Numbered from the stretch's first letter, positions 45,791 through 56,146 are shown. The stretch: 64,000 bases of DNA from an uncultured Vibrio sp. (GCF_963675395.1 NZ_OY776223.1:2356001-2420000), one strand, 5' to 3'. Notes: generated by a model from the letters alone, not told the origin. Program-made: numbers and translations.

Positions 45791-46051
45791 ATGTACACTC
45801 CGGAAGAAAAGGCGCGTATTAAATGGGCTTGCCGTAGAGGTATGCTTGAACTTGATGTGGTGATTATGCCGTTCTTTGAAGAGTGCTTTGATGCGCTGAG
45901 CGAACAGGAACAGCAACATTTTGTTTCTTTGCTTGAGTGTGATGATCCTGATCTGTTCACTTGGATTATGGGACATGGCCGTAGTGAAAACCTGAGCCAC
46001 GCTTCAATGGTTGATAAAATTGTCGCCCACAACCTCAGCAAAGTTCGTTAA
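45791..46051 (+). CDS. sdhE: FAD assembly factor SdhE
   Basis: SdhE promotes covalent flavinylation of succinate dehydrogenase. The 86-residue protein has the RGxxE motif in CRRGMLELDVV near residues 13-23. AAGGA lies about 7 bases before the ATG. It is followed, with overlap, by ygfX; the ygfZ/sdhE-ygfX arrangement matches E. coli. Confidence 0.95.
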   Translation: MYTPEEKARIKWACRRGMLELDVVIMPFFEECFDALSEQEQQHFVSLLECDDPDLFTWIMGHGRSENLSHASMVDKIVAHNLSKVR

Positions 46052-46445
46052 TCTCACTCTCGCACCCTCAATTACTGCCCGAGTCATGAGTTTCACTCTT
46101 CTTTTCTCAGTGACTTGGGCGGTCATCTTGTCTGATACACCAATTGTACTATCTATTTATCTGTTACTAATGATTGCTAAGCTGCACTCTGACCAGCTTT
46201 TGGTTGCGCCTGCCAGCTTAGGTATCTGGTATGTTCATTGTGATGGCACGGTAAGAAGCGAGTCTACACAGACTTTGATTCAGCGGGTCGATTTGTCGAC
46301 ACTGCCTTTTAAGACCGTAATTACGCTGGAATCTGGTGAGCGTGTGACGGTATGGCGAGACAGCTGCGGAGATACACAATACCGCCAGTTAAGTCTGGTG
46401 CTGCGTCAGTGGGAGATGAAACAGGGAGCCGATACTCCCTGTTGA
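46011..46445 (+). CDS. ygfX: YgfX (CptA)-like membrane protein
   Basis: A small inner-membrane protein of the YgfX family, encoded with sdhE. E. coli YgfX/CptA was proposed as a toxin acting on the cytoskeleton. The protein has a short N-terminal LTLAPSITAR segment, two hydrophobic helices (about 26-60) and a soluble C-terminus. The start is uncertain. The family N-terminus lies upstream of the first ATG (46086) and requires a TTG (46011 or 46020) inside sdhE or another non-ATG start. This implies translational coupling with sdhE. Confidence 0.75.
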   Translation: MIKLSPTTSAKFVNLTLAPSITARVMSFTLLFSVTWAVILSDTPIVLSIYLLLMIAKLHSDQLLVAPASLGIWYVHCDGTVRSESTQTLIQRVDLSTLPFKTVITLESGERVTVWRDSCGDTQYRQLSLVLRQWEMKQGADTPC

Positions 46446-46473
46446 GGTGTTGCGTTAATAACCTTACCTAAGT

Positions 46474-48096
46474 TTATTGTTCAGATAGCTGCTTAGCAGG
46501 GGTTAGGATAGTCGGGCCACTGTTTTCCAATTGGTTTGGGTAATCTAGTGTGTAGTGTAAGCCGCGACTCTCTTTACGTTGCATCGCACAGCGTACCATC
46601 AGTTCAGCAACTTGAAGCAGGTTTCGTAGCTCAAGCAAGTTATTCGATACGCGGAAATTACTGTAGTACTCGTGCGTCTCTTGCTGCAGCATCTGAATGC
46701 GTCGTAGTGCTCGCTCCAAACGCTTATCGGTACGCACAATACCCATGTAATCCCACATGAATAGGCGTAATTCGTGCCAGTTATGCTGGATGATAACCTC
46801 TTCATCGCTGTTGGTGACTTGGCTTTCGTCCCAGCAAGGCAATTGAGGAGCGAGCTCGACTTCAGATCTGTGTTTTAGAATGTCTTTAGCTGCAGACCAG
46901 GCGTAAACCACGCACTCTAATAGTGAATTGGACGCCATGCGGTTTGCGCCGTGCAGGCCGGTGTAGCTCACCTCACCAATTGCATATAAGTTTTTAAGAT
47001 CTGTACTGCCGTTTCTGTCGACAATGACACCCCCACAGGTGTAGTGAGCGGCTGGAACAATCGGAATTGGCTCTTTAGTCATATCAATGCCCAGATCCAT
47101 CAAGCGAGAGTAGATGGTCGGGAAGTGCTTGGTAATGAAATCCGCCGGCTTATGGCTAATATCGAGATACATGCAATCTGCACCCAGGCGCTTCATTTCA
47201 AAGTCGATGGCACGAGCAACAACATCACGTGGAGCTAACTCTTTACGTTCATCAAAATCGGGCATGAAACGAGAACCATCAGGACGACGTAAATACGCAC
47301 CCTCACCACGTAGTGCTTCAGTTAGCAGGAAATTACGCGCTTCAGGGTGGTACAAGCAGGTTGGGTGGAACTGGTTAAATTCCAAGTTTGCCACACGGCA
47401 TCCAGCACGCCACGCAATCGCAATACCATCACCAGAAGAAACGTCCGGGTTAGATGTGTATTGGTATACTTTCGAAGAACCACCTGTCGCAAGCACCACA
47501 AATTTTGCACGAACGGTTTCTACATGCTCTTCGTTGCGGTTCCAGATATAAGCGCCGATGACTTTATTTTTGTCACCACCAATTTTATCTTCCGTGATCA
47601 GGTCAAGCGCATTGTGTCGCTCAAGAACATGAATGTTTGGATGATTGTGTGCATTATCTTGCAAGGAAGTTTGCATCGCCATGCCCGTTGCATCTGCAGC
47701 GTGCAGAATACGGCGACAACTGTGTCCGCCTTCTCGGGTTAGGTGGTAACGAGGTTCTTCGTCGGAGTCGTCTTCTTCACGATCGAATGGAACACCGCCA
47801 TCAATGAGCCACTGTACACATTCTTTTGAGTGCTCTGCGATAAATCTCACGGTCTCTTCATCACAGATACCATCGCCTGCGATTTGGGTGTCTTCAACGT
47901 GTGATTCAATCGTATCTGATTCATCAAACACCGCTGCGATACCACCCTGGGCGTAATAAGTCGCCCCTTCGCTACGTGGCCCTTTACTAAGTACCATTAC
48001 TTTACAGTGATTTGCGACACGCAAAGCCAACGACAAACCTGCGGCTCCACTCCCTACCACTAACACATCACATTCATGTTCACGATTTGTGTTCAT
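46474..48096 (-). CDS. nadB: L-aspartate oxidase
   Basis: NadB oxidises aspartate to iminoaspartate in NAD synthesis. The 540-residue flavoprotein has the FAD motif [16 protein letters not shown] (9-24), the conserved HREGGHS-like [15 protein letters not shown] near 118-132 and [21 protein letters not shown] near 369-389. It is convergent with ygfX and divergent from rpoE, the same as in E. coli. Confidence 0.97.
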   Translation of the reverse strand: MNTNREHECDVLVVGSGAAGLSLALRVANHCKVMVLSKGPRSEGATYYAQGGIAAVFDESDTIESHVEDTQIAGDGICDEETVRFIAEHSKECVQWLIDGGVPFDREEDDSDEEPRYHLTREGGHSCRRILHAADATGMAMQTSLQDNAHNHPNIHVLERHNALDLITEDKIGGDKNKVIGAYIWNRNEEHVETVRAKFVVLATGGSSKVYQYTSNPDVSSGDGIAIAWRAGCRVANLEFNQFHPTCLYHPEARNFLLTEALRGEGAYLRRPDGSRFMPDFDERKELAPRDVVARAIDFEMKRLGADCMYLDISHKPADFITKHFPTIYSRLMDLGIDMTKEPIPIVPAAHYTCGGVIVDRNGSTDLKNLYAIGEVSYTGLHGANRMASNSLLECVVYAWSAAKDILKHRSEVELAPQLPCWDESQVTNSDEEVIIQHNWHELRLFMWDYMGIVRTDKRLERALRRIQMLQQETHEYYSNFRVSNNLLELRNLLQVAELMVRCAMQRKESRGLHYTLDYPNQLENSGPTILTPAKQLSEQ

Positions 48097-48536
48097 ATAA
48101 CTTTCATAATCCCAAGCTAAGACAACAACGTTATCTTGTGTATTATTTGCACACCATGTGCACTTCCATTAGCGTGACATCCGTCACTCAGGGCTAAGTT
48201 GGGAGGTTCATCTAAATTACAGTTACTCTGGTGACTTGAGCCACTCTTCTTTTTAGTATGTATAGGCCCTAGACCCCAAATCACATACGAATATTTTTGA
48301 GCTTTATTAAAAAAGTTATTCAGACAGCCAACAGCCATGTAAATGATAAGCAATAGTTTATCAATATCATTGCTTTTCCATGCTCTACCCAGCACAATTT
48401 AAACTGAGGGCGATTATTATACCCATTTCCCCCTAATTTGCTCGCCTGACAAACTTAGATTTAAGTTTAAAAGACTAGGGATTGGGCGCATGACATCACA
48501 CTGTGAATAAACAATGACAAAAATTGCGGAAGTCAT
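48097..48536. other. nadB-rpoE divergent regulatory region
   Basis: About 440 bp. It contains TGCAC-ACCA-TGTGCA near 48148-48162, close to the nadB start, and TGATAA-GCAATAGT-TTATCA (48344-48363), which looks like an operator. The latter is nested inside a longer AATGATA...TATCATT pair. No gene is apparent. Confidence 0.5.
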
Positions 48537-48565
48537 GGAACTTTCTCATTCATATTGCAGTCACA
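48537..48565 (+). promoter_or_regulatory. Sigma-E type promoter of rpoE
   Basis: GGAACTT (48537-48543) is followed 17 bp later by TCACA, close to the sigma-E consensus GGAACTT-N15/17-TCAAA. It lies about 100 bp upstream of rpoE, so sigma-E probably autoregulates its operon, as in E. coli. Confidence 0.65.
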
Positions 48566-48666
48566 ATAGTGCTCAAGTAAGCAGTGGTGTCAATACTACG
48601 TTTTGCAAAGATAGTACCCATATCTGAGATAGAGTAGGGGCATAACAAATAGGAGTATCCGCTCGA

Positions 48667-49245
48667 ATGAACGAGCAGCTGACCGATCAAGTATTGATTG
48701 AGCGAGTTCAGAATGGCGATAAGCAAGCATTCAACCTGCTGGTAACGAAGTATCAGAACAAGGTATGTAATCTTATCTCCAGATACGTAAGTAATCCTGG
48801 CGATGTTCCAGATGTAGCACAAGAAGCGTTTATCAAGGCTTACCGAGCTATCCCCAGTTTTCGAGGGGAAAGTGCGTTTTATACGTGGCTGTATCGCATT
48901 GCAGTGAATACTGCGAAAAATCACATCGTGGCTCAAGGGCGAAGACCCCCAGCGACAGATGTTGATGCTGAAGATGCTGAATTTTACGAAACAGGTAGTG
49001 CACTTAAAGAAATTTCGAACCCTGAGAACTTAACGTTGTCCAAAGAATTGCAACGGGTGGTGTTCAGTGCAATCGAAGCGTTACCTGAAGATTTAAAAAC
49101 AGCAATGACATTGCGAGAGCTTGATGGCTTGAGCTATGAGGAAATTGCTGAAGTAATGGATTGCCCGGTAGGAACGGTACGCTCACGTATCTTCCGTGCT
49201 CGTGAAGCGGTGGAAAAGAAAATCAAACCTCTTTTACAGCGCTAG
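48667..49245 (+). CDS. rpoE: RNA polymerase sigma-E factor
   Basis: The envelope-stress ECF sigma factor. The 192-residue protein has region 2 (DKQAFNLLVTKYQNKVCNLISRYVSNPGDVPDVAQEAFIKAYRAIPSFRGESAFYTWLYRIAVNTAKNH) and region 4 with the HTH GLSYEEIAEVMDCPVGTVRSRIFRARE. It heads the rpoE-rseA-rseB-rseC operon. AGGAG is about 11 bases before the ATG. Confidence 0.98.
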   Translation: MNEQLTDQVLIERVQNGDKQAFNLLVTKYQNKVCNLISRYVSNPGDVPDVAQEAFIKAYRAIPSFRGESAFYTWLYRIAVNTAKNHIVAQGRRPPATDVDAEDAEFYETGSALKEISNPENLTLSKELQRVVFSAIEALPEDLKTAMTLRELDGLSYEEIAEVMDCPVGTVRSRIFRAREAVEKKIKPLLQR

Positions 49246-49271
49246 TACAAGTAATAACTATGGTGAAAACA

Positions 49272-49898
49272 ATGGCTGACAAAGAAAAACTTTCAGCTCT
49301 CATGGATGGAGAATTGATCGATAAGGCTTTAATTCAAGAATTAGGGCAAGATCAAGAGAGCCGTAAAGCTTGGCAGAATTATCACCTGATTGGTGATGTG
49401 ATGCGAGGTGAAGCGCCAGCAAAACCTGAATGGAATATTGCTGAAAGCGTGGCGTTAGCGTTAGAAAACGAGCCAGTGCATCGTGCCGTTGACTCGCATA
49501 GTGCCAACGTAATCTCAATTACGGATGCACCTAAAGAGTCGCAACCAGAACCGCAAAAAGCCAAACGTCAGCTACCAGGCTGGTTGACTCAATTTGGCCA
49601 AGTCGCTGTTGCTGCGTGTGTATCGCTAGTTGTCATTTTAGGTGTACAGCAGTATGGTGGAAGTGGTTCTGCGGTACCTCAAGCTGAGCAATTACCTGTA
49701 TTGCAAACCGTTCCATTCGCGGGTAGTGCAGAACCTGTGAGTTTAACTCGTGAGTCTGTAGAGCGTTCTATGGGTGAGGCAAATATGCAGGAGCAACGTG
49801 AGCGTGTTCATGCTATGCTGCGAGACTACGAATTACAGTTAAGAATTAACAGCGATGCATCTCGGCAAGATGCTCCTGTAACTCCGGATGTTGAATGA
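49272..49898 (+). CDS. rseA: Sigma-E anti-sigma factor RseA
   Basis: RseA holds sigma-E at the membrane until DegS/RseP proteolysis. The 208-residue protein has an N-terminal anti-sigma domain (KEKLSALMDGE ... WQNYHLIGDVMRG), one transmembrane helix (about 102-118, VAVAACVSLVVILGVQQYG) and a periplasmic tail. The ATG at 49272 is chosen over one four codons upstream by family alignment and a GGTGA site. It overlaps rseB in ATGA. Confidence 0.95.
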   Translation: MADKEKLSALMDGELIDKALIQELGQDQESRKAWQNYHLIGDVMRGEAPAKPEWNIAESVALALENEPVHRAVDSHSANVISITDAPKESQPEPQKAKRQLPGWLTQFGQVAVAACVSLVVILGVQQYGGSGSAVPQAEQLPVLQTVPFAGSAEPVSLTRESVERSMGEANMQEQRERVHAMLRDYELQLRINSDASRQDAPVTPDVE

Positions 49899-50851
49899 AA
49901 AAATTTCTGATCAGCGCTTGCGCTCTGTTCAGTGTGATGTCTTCACAAGCCTTTGCTAGTGATAAACCAGCTGAGGCTTTATTGCATCAAATGAGCGAGG
50001 CGAGTAAGAATTTAAGCTACGAGCTCTCTTATATCCTCATCAAAAAAAACAGTATTGAACCTTTGCTGTACCGCCACGCGACTCACGGTGAAGATCAATA
50101 CGCACACCTTGTCTATTTAAGCGGCCCCGTGCGTGAAGTGATTCTCCGAGGTCGTGAAGTCAGTTACATCGAAACGGGTTCTGAGCCTTTCACGATAGAG
50201 TCGGGGAAAATGGTCGCCCCTACCATCCCAATGCTAAACACCAATATTGATGAACTAAATCGTTATTATGATTATGTTCAGGTTGGTCGAGCACGTGAAG
50301 CGGGGGTTGCTACCCTGGTGCTGCGTATCGTACCGAAAGACGGTTTACGTTATTCATACATCCTCTGGGTTGATGAAAAGAGCAAGCTTCCGTTGCGAGC
50401 GGATCTTATTGATCGTGATGGAGAGGTGTTGGAACAATACCGTACGATCTCATACACAGTAAATTCTAGAATCGCCGAGCTCATGAGCGGTTTAGAAGAT
50501 GTTCAGCTCCCTGCAGTACTTACTATGCCGAAAGGGGAAGTGAGCACCAGTGATTGGACTGTTGGTTGGACACCTGATGGTTTTGAGCCTAACGAGCTCA
50601 ATCGCTATCGCATGGCAGTCAGTGACCAAATGGTAGAAAGCCAAATGTATTCCGATGGGCTTTTTAATTTTTCTGTCTACGTCGCGAGCAAAGATGAACA
50701 TTCATTGAAAGGTCAGCTTGTTCGTCAAGGCCGCAGAACGTTGCACAGTTTCGTCAGTGGTGATTATGAAATCTCCGTCGTGGGCGATATACCACCAGCA
50801 ACCGCACAGCGCATTGCTCAATCTGTCACATTTAAAGTAACCAGTAACTAA
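49895..50851 (+). CDS. rseB: Periplasmic regulator RseB
   Basis: RseB binds the periplasmic part of RseA and senses mislocalised lipopolysaccharide or porins. The 318-residue precursor has a Sec signal (MKKFLISACALFSVMSSQAFA) and two MucB/RseB domains. Start and the rseA stop overlap by 4 bp. It is followed 19 bp later by rseC. Confidence 0.95.
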   Translation: MKKFLISACALFSVMSSQAFASDKPAEALLHQMSEASKNLSYELSYILIKKNSIEPLLYRHATHGEDQYAHLVYLSGPVREVILRGREVSYIETGSEPFTIESGKMVAPTIPMLNTNIDELNRYYDYVQVGRAREAGVATLVLRIVPKDGLRYSYILWVDEKSKLPLRADLIDRDGEVLEQYRTISYTVNSRIAELMSGLEDVQLPAVLTMPKGEVSTSDWTVGWTPDGFEPNELNRYRMAVSDQMVESQMYSDGLFNFSVYVASKDEHSLKGQLVRQGRRTLHSFVSGDYEISVVGDIPPATAQRIAQSVTFKVTSN

Positions 50852-50870
50852 TAAACATGAGTAACGTGCA

Positions 50871-51341
50871 ATGATGACTGCGTTAGCGACAGTGACGGAT
50901 GTTAAACGTCACGGTAAGCAATATGATCTTGATTTGAGCTGCGAGCAGCAAACCAGCTGCAGCAGCTGTTCATCGCAAAAAAGTTGTGGCACAGGTGTGG
51001 TCACCAAAGCCATTGGCAACAAAAGCCTTTCCTGGCATTTGCGTACCGAAAAGTCCGTTCAAATTGGGCAAGTGGTTGAAATTGGTTTCCCTGAATCCAG
51101 CTTGATTAAATCTGCGATGGCGGTGTACTTATTGCCGCTATTTGGTTTGATACTCGGTGCGCTTTTCGGTCATCTACTATTCGCTCCTTTACTCGCTGGT
51201 GGTGAAGGAGTCATTATTCTCTCTTCAGTACTCTTTGCTACCGGAGGTGTTTGGTTAGCGAAGCGTGTTTCCAAACCACTTGAAGATGAATCACAGCGCC
51301 AAGTTACTTTAGTGAGAGTGCTTGGAGAGCCGATCCAGTAA
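50871..51341 (+). CDS. rseC: SoxR-reducing / sigma-E regulatory protein RseC
   Basis: A 156-residue inner-membrane protein. The N-terminal domain has the cysteine motif CEQQTSCSSCSSQKSC (about 24-39), which can bind a redox centre. Two transmembrane helices follow (about 85-125). RseC is a component of electron transfer to SoxR and is the final gene of the rpoE operon. Adjacent ATGs make the start ambiguous by one codon. Confidence 0.94.
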   Translation: MMTALATVTDVKRHGKQYDLDLSCEQQTSCSSCSSQKSCGTGVVTKAIGNKSLSWHLRTEKSVQIGQVVEIGFPESSLIKSAMAVYLLPLFGLILGALFGHLLFAPLLAGGEGVIILSSVLFATGGVWLAKRVSKPLEDESQRQVTLVRVLGEPIQ

Positions 51342-51437
51342 GCTTTGACCTCGCCCCTTTCAGTCACTTGGGTTTATGTACTTTAAATTACGTGCGCCCG
51401 CTAACGAAATTCGGTAGAATCTGCCAACTTGATTGAA

Positions 51438-51462
51438 ATGCCATCAGATGATGGCTTTCTTA
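51438..51462 (+). terminator. Weak terminator between rseC and lepA
   Basis: GCCATC-AGAT-GATGGC followed by TTTCTTA. The short stem and poor T run suggest partial termination before lepA. Confidence 0.45.
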
Positions 51463-51500
51463 CTGTCCCTATTTTGTAAAGAGTTAGTCAGCCTAAATCT

Positions 51501-53294
51501 ATGAAGCACATTCGTAACTTTTCGATTATCGCCCACATCGACCATGGTAAGTCGACCCTATCAGACCGCCTAATCCAAGTTTGTGGAGGATTGAGCGATC
51601 GTGAAATGGCCGCACAGGTTCTGGATTCAATGGATCTTGAACGTGAGCGTGGTATCACCATTAAATCTCAGAGTGTGACGCTAAACTACACCGCTAAAGA
51701 CGGTGAAACATATCAGCTGAACTTCATCGATACTCCGGGACACGTAGACTTTGCATACGAAGTGTCACGTTCTCTTGCGGCTTGTGAAGGCGCGCTATTG
51801 GTGGTTGATGCTGGTCAGGGCGTAGAAGCGCAAACGCTAGCAAACTGTTACACCGCTATCGAAATGGATCTGGAAGTTGTGCCAATCCTAAACAAGATCG
51901 ATCTTCCTGCCGCCGATCCTGAACGGGTTGCAGAAGAAATTGAAGAAATCGTTGGTATCGATGCGATGGAAGCAACCCGCTGTTCTGCGAAAACAGGCTT
52001 GGGTGTTGAAGACGTACTAGAAAACATCGTATCAGCGATTCCAGCGCCAGAAGGCGATCCAGACGCACCGTTACAGGCGCTGATCATCGACTCATGGTTT
52101 GATAACTACCTTGGCGTTGTTTCTTTAGTACGAATCAAAAATGGTTCACTGAAGAAGAACGACAAGATCAAAGTCATGAGCACCGGTCAAACTTGGGGTG
52201 TAGACCGTTTGGGTATCTTCACACCTAAGCGAGTGGACACTGAGGTTCTAAATACTGGCGAAGTAGGCTGGGTTGTTTGTGGTATTAAAGACATCCTTGG
52301 CGCGCCAGTAGGTGATACGCTGACACTGGCGAAAAACGGCAGTGACAAACCACTACCAGGCTTTAAGAAAGTAAAACCTCAGGTATACGCTGGTTTGTTC
52401 CCTGTATCATCGGATGACTACGAAAACTTCCGTGATGCGTTAGGTAAATTAAGCCTGAATGATGCGTCACTATTCTACGAGCCAGAAAACTCAGCTGCAC
52501 TTGGCTTTGGTTTCCGTTGTGGTTTCCTTGGCATGCTGCACATGGAAATTATCCAAGAACGTTTAGAGCGTGAATACGACCTAGACCTAATTACGACTGC
52601 GCCTACGGTAGTCTACGAAGTAGAGAAAACCGATGGTGATTTGCTGTATGTCGATAGCCCAGCGAAACTGCCTGCGGTAAACGACATCGAAGAAATCCGC
52701 GAGCCGATCGCACGTTGTAACATCCTGGTACCGTCTGAATACCTAGGTAACGTTATCACACTCTGTGTTGAGAAACGTGGTATGCAGGTTGATATGGTTT
52801 ACCACGGTAATCAAGTTGCAGTGACGTATGACATCCCAATGGCAGAAGTGGTGCTTGATTTCTTTGATCGTCTGAAATCGACTTCTCGCGGTTATGCTTC
52901 ACTGGACTACAACTTCCAGCGCTTTGAAGCGTCGAACATGGTTCGTGTAGACGTTCTACTGAACGGTGACACCGTTGACGCATTGGCGATGATCACACAC
53001 AAAGACCAGTCTCAGACTCGTGGTCGTCAGCTGGTAGAGAAGATGAAAGAATTCATCCCTCGTCAGATGTTTGATATCGCTATTCAGGCGGCGATTGGTA
53101 ACCACATCATTGCGCGTTCTACGGTTAAGCAGCTACGTAAGAACGTAATCGCGAAATGTTACGGTGGTGACGTGAGCCGTAAGAAGAAACTTCTGAAGAA
53201 ACAGAAAGAAGGTAAGAAACGTATGAAGCAGATCGGTAACGTAGAACTGCCTCAAGAAGCCTTCCTAGCGATTCTTCACGTGGGCAAAGACTAG
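51501..53294 (+). CDS. lepA: Translation elongation factor 4
   Basis: LepA/EF4 is a ribosome-bound GTPase that helps back-translocation or ribosome assembly. The 597-residue protein has G1 AHIDHGKST (12-20), the DTPGH motif near 77-81, NKID near 131-134 and a LepA-specific C-terminal domain ending LAILHVGKD. It precedes lepB, as in E. coli. Confidence 0.98.
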   Translation: MKHIRNFSIIAHIDHGKSTLSDRLIQVCGGLSDREMAAQVLDSMDLERERGITIKSQSVTLNYTAKDGETYQLNFIDTPGHVDFAYEVSRSLAACEGALLVVDAGQGVEAQTLANCYTAIEMDLEVVPILNKIDLPAADPERVAEEIEEIVGIDAMEATRCSAKTGLGVEDVLENIVSAIPAPEGDPDAPLQALIIDSWFDNYLGVVSLVRIKNGSLKKNDKIKVMSTGQTWGVDRLGIFTPKRVDTEVLNTGEVGWVVCGIKDILGAPVGDTLTLAKNGSDKPLPGFKKVKPQVYAGLFPVSSDDYENFRDALGKLSLNDASLFYEPENSAALGFGFRCGFLGMLHMEIIQERLEREYDLDLITTAPTVVYEVEKTDGDLLYVDSPAKLPAVNDIEEIREPIARCNILVPSEYLGNVITLCVEKRGMQVDMVYHGNQVAVTYDIPMAEVVLDFFDRLKSTSRGYASLDYNFQRFEASNMVRVDVLLNGDTVDALAMITHKDQSQTRGRQLVEKMKEFIPRQMFDIAIQAAIGNHIIARSTVKQLRKNVIAKCYGGDVSRKKKLLKKQKEGKKRMKQIGNVELPQEAFLAILHVGKD

Positions 53295-53347
53295 AATTGA
53301 ACTTTGTTCCATTCTTGCTGGTCATAAGACGTTAGAACTTAAAATAA

Positions 53348-53382
53348 GTGAAAGAGTTGACGCTCTTTCACTTTCGCATTTT
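53348..53382 (+). terminator. Attenuator-like hairpin between lepA and lepB
   Basis: GTGAAAGAG-TTGACG-CTCTTTCAC followed by TTTCGCATTTTT. The interrupted T run suggests partial termination, which could set the lepA:lepB ratio. Confidence 0.55.
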
Positions 53383-53398
53383 TAGATAAGGGAATTTA

Positions 53399-54298
53399 AT
53401 GGCGAATACATTCTCACTGATTCTGGTTATCGTGACCTTGGTAACTGGTGTGGTTTGGCTTTTGGAAAAGCTGGTGTTTGCGAAAAAACGTCAGGCAAAA
53501 GTCGCGGAGATCGAAGCGCAAACCACCAATGGTTTAGATGCAGTAACCCTACAAAAAGTAGAGCGCCAGCCTTGGTGGGTTGAAAATAGTGTATCTATCT
53601 TCCCAGTGATCGCGTTTGTACTCGTGTTACGTTCTTTTATCTATGAACCGTTTCAAATCCCGTCAGGCTCAATGATGCCTACCTTGCTGGTCGGGGATTT
53701 CATTCTGGTAGAGAAATACGCCTACGGGATAAAAGATCCAGTATGGCGCACTGAGCTAGTAGAAACCGGTAAACCAGAACGTGGCGATATCGTCGTGTTT
53801 AAGTATCCTCCTCACCCTAGCATTGACTACATCAAACGTGTGGTTGGTTTGCCAGGTGATATTGTGCGTTACTCAAATGACAAGCAGGTATGTATTCAAA
53901 GTAAAGGTGAGTCCAGCTGTAAGCCAGTAAAACTGAGTAATGTCGAAGAGAGTCAATTTAGCTCCAATGGTATCCCGATGATCCAATTGGATGAAAAACT
54001 GGGTAACGTTGAGCACAATATTTTGGTTAACCCATTGGTTCGCAACCATGTGGAGCAATACTTCCCACGTAGCGGCACAACAGAATGGGTTGTACCACAA
54101 GGTCAGTACTTTGTGATGGGTGATAACCGTGACAACAGTGCAGACAGCCGTTACTGGGGCTTTGTTCCTGAAGCAAACCTAGTCGGCAAAGCTGTCGCCA
54201 TTTGGATCAGCTTCGAGTTTGAGCGTGGCACAGATAGCGTTCTACCTTCATGGATTCCAACTGGTGTGCGTTTTAACCGCATCGGTGGTATTCACTAA
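53399..54298 (+). CDS. lepB: Signal peptidase I
   Basis: LepB removes Sec and Tat signal peptides at the periplasmic face of the inner membrane. The 299-residue protein has two N-terminal transmembrane helices (about 4-22 and 63-80). The catalytic pair is Ser91 (IPSGSMMPTL) and Lys146 (IDYIKRVVG), with GDNRDNSADSRYWG near 241-254. It is followed by a 105-bp dispersed repeat, then rnc. Confidence 0.97.
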   Translation: MANTFSLILVIVTLVTGVVWLLEKLVFAKKRQAKVAEIEAQTTNGLDAVTLQKVERQPWWVENSVSIFPVIAFVLVLRSFIYEPFQIPSGSMMPTLLVGDFILVEKYAYGIKDPVWRTELVETGKPERGDIVVFKYPPHPSIDYIKRVVGLPGDIVRYSNDKQVCIQSKGESSCKPVKLSNVEESQFSSNGIPMIQLDEKLGNVEHNILVNPLVRNHVEQYFPRSGTTEWVVPQGQYFVMGDNRDNSADSRYWGFVPEANLVGKAVAIWISFEFERGTDSVLPSWIPTGVRFNRIGGIH

Positions 54299-54316
54299 CT
54301 TCTCGTCATATTTGAA

Positions 54317-54421
54317 GTCGCAGCGTTGTTGACTGCATAAATACCCCCTAATCACATAGTACATCTATGCTCATAGGGCTGAATTTATTTGTCGCCTAGC
54401 TGCAACTCCAACTATATAGAG
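54317..54421 (+). repeat. 105-bp dispersed repeat, copy B (lepB-rnc)
   Basis: It matches 28484-28590 in the same orientation, with about 12 differences, and keeps the GCAGC/GCTGC pairing and the central hairpin. It begins 18 bp after the lepB stop codon, between two genes that are normally co-transcribed. Confidence 0.85.
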
Positions 54422-54446
54422 AAATAAACATTAATATCGAGAGAGT

Positions 54447-55124
54447 ATGAATTCTCCAATTGATAAACTAGAGCGAAAGCTCGGCTACCAGTTTAAAGAT
54501 GCCGAGCTTATCAACTTGGCGCTGACTCACCGCAGCGCCAACAGTAAGCATAACGAACGTCTTGAGTTTCTGGGCGATTCAATTTTAAGTTTTGTCATCG
54601 CTGATGATCTGTACCATCGTTTCCCTAAAGTGAACGAAGGTGACATGAGCCGTATGCGTGCTACTTTGGTTCGCGGACACACATTGGCGGAGCTGGGTCG
54701 TGAATTCGATCTAGGAGATTATTTAAAATTAGGTCCAGGTGAATTGAAGAGTGGTGGCTTTCGCCGCGACTCTATTCTCGCCGATGCGGTGGAAGCCATT
54801 ATTGGTGCAATTTACCTAGATAGTGATATTGAAGCAGTGCGTGGCATTGTACTGAGCTGGTACAAGTCTCGTCTTGAAGCCATTAAGCCTGGTGTATCAC
54901 AAAAAGACCCAAAAACTCGCCTCCAAGAGTTCCTGCAAGGCAGAAGAAAACCGCTGCCTGTGTATACAGTGACTAATATTAAGGGTGAAGCGCACAACCA
55001 AGAATTTACGGTTGAGTGTGAAGTCGCAGGTGTGGATAAACCTGTAATCGGTAAAGGCACCAGCCGCCGCAAGGCAGAACAGGCGGCAGCGGAAACAGCA
55101 CTTGAGCAATTAACTAATGGCTGA
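54447..55124 (+). CDS. rnc: Ribonuclease III
   Basis: RNase III cuts double-stranded RNA in rRNA precursors and mRNAs. The 225-residue protein has the catalytic signature [12 protein letters not shown] near 36-47 and a C-terminal dsRNA-binding domain (from about 155, ending [21 protein letters not shown]). It overlaps era by 8 bp. The repeat upstream can form hairpins and could itself be an RNase III substrate. Confidence 0.98.
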   Translation: MNSPIDKLERKLGYQFKDAELINLALTHRSANSKHNERLEFLGDSILSFVIADDLYHRFPKVNEGDMSRMRATLVRGHTLAELGREFDLGDYLKLGPGELKSGGFRRDSILADAVEAIIGAIYLDSDIEAVRGIVLSWYKSRLEAIKPGVSQKDPKTRLQEFLQGRRKPLPVYTVTNIKGEAHNQEFTVECEVAGVDKPVIGKGTSRRKAEQAAAETALEQLTNG

Positions 55125-56079
55125 TAACGAATTCGATATCGATGCATACTTTGCATCACATGGTGAAACTAGTTCACCAGAAAACCAGCACTGCGGCTTT
55201 ATCGCCATTGTTGGTCGTCCAAATGTAGGTAAATCAACGCTTCTGAACAAAATTTTAGGTCAGAAGATATCTATTACCTCTCGTAAGCCGCAAACCACTC
55301 GTCACCGTATTATGGGTGTAGACACTGACGGTGATTACCAAGCAATTTACGTTGATACACCTGGGCTTCATATTGAAGAAAAGCGTGCCATCAACCGTTT
55401 GATGAACCGTGCGGCAAACTCATCTTTGAGTGATGTGAATCTGGTTTTCTTTTTAGTCGATGGTACTCATTGGACTAAAGACGACGAGATGGTACTGACT
55501 AAGCTGCAAAAATCGAACTTCCCGGTTGTACTGTGTGTCAACAAAGTCGACAACGTGCAAGATCGAACTGAAGTGATGCAGCACATGGCGGAGATGTCTC
55601 AGAAAATGGACTTTGTCGACGTTGTGCCAATTTCAGCGAAGCAAGGTAAGAACATCGATGTGCTACGTAAACATGTACGCGACCACTTACCAGTAGCGAC
55701 GCATCACTTCCCAGAAGAGTACGTGACAGACCGTTCACAGCGCTTTATGGCATCCGAAATTGTTCGTGAGAAGCTGATGCGTTTCACGGGTGAGGAGCTT
55801 CCTTACTCAGTGACGGTAGAGATTGAACGTTTTGACTACAACCCGGAAACCGATGGTTTCCATATCAATGCCCTGATTCTGGTTGAACGTAATGGCCAGA
55901 AGAAAATGGTGATTGGTAAAGGTGGCGAGAAGATCAAAACGATTGGCCGTGAAGCTCGTCTGGATATGGAAGAGCTATTTGGTCGTAAGGTTTATCTCGA
56001 GACTTGGGTTAAAGTGAAATCTGGTTGGGCTGACGACGAACGTGCGCTGCGCTCACTAGGTTACATCGACGATCTATAA
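55117..56079 (+). CDS. era: GTPase Era
   Basis: Era couples ribosome maturation (16S rRNA 3' end) to cell growth. The 320-residue protein has G1 GRPNVGKST near 32-40, the DTPG motif near 79-82 and NKVD near 141-144. A C-terminal KH domain follows, with [21 protein letters not shown] near 266-286. Its ATG lies inside rnc. A strong terminator follows, so recO starts a new unit. Confidence 0.98.
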   Translation: MADNEFDIDAYFASHGETSSPENQHCGFIAIVGRPNVGKSTLLNKILGQKISITSRKPQTTRHRIMGVDTDGDYQAIYVDTPGLHIEEKRAINRLMNRAANSSLSDVNLVFFLVDGTHWTKDDEMVLTKLQKSNFPVVLCVNKVDNVQDRTEVMQHMAEMSQKMDFVDVVPISAKQGKNIDVLRKHVRDHLPVATHHFPEEYVTDRSQRFMASEIVREKLMRFTGEELPYSVTVEIERFDYNPETDGFHINALILVERNGQKKMVIGKGGEKIKTIGREARLDMEELFGRKVYLETWVKVKSGWADDERALRSLGYIDDL

Positions 56080-56117
56080 ACCTGAAGCGAAGACACTTCG
56101 CTCCCACATCGATTAGA

Positions 56118-56146
56118 ATAAGGAGCCGCTTGGCTCCTTATTTTTT
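56118..56146 (+). terminator. era terminator
   Basis: AATAAGGAGCC-GCTT-GGCTCCTTATTTTTT, a strong hairpin with a T run, about 40 bp after era and before recO. Confidence 0.92.

Noticed and set aside
47114-47742. Plus-strand open frames opposite nadB
   Set aside because: Antisense shadows of a well-conserved flavoprotein with no ribosome site or known sequence.
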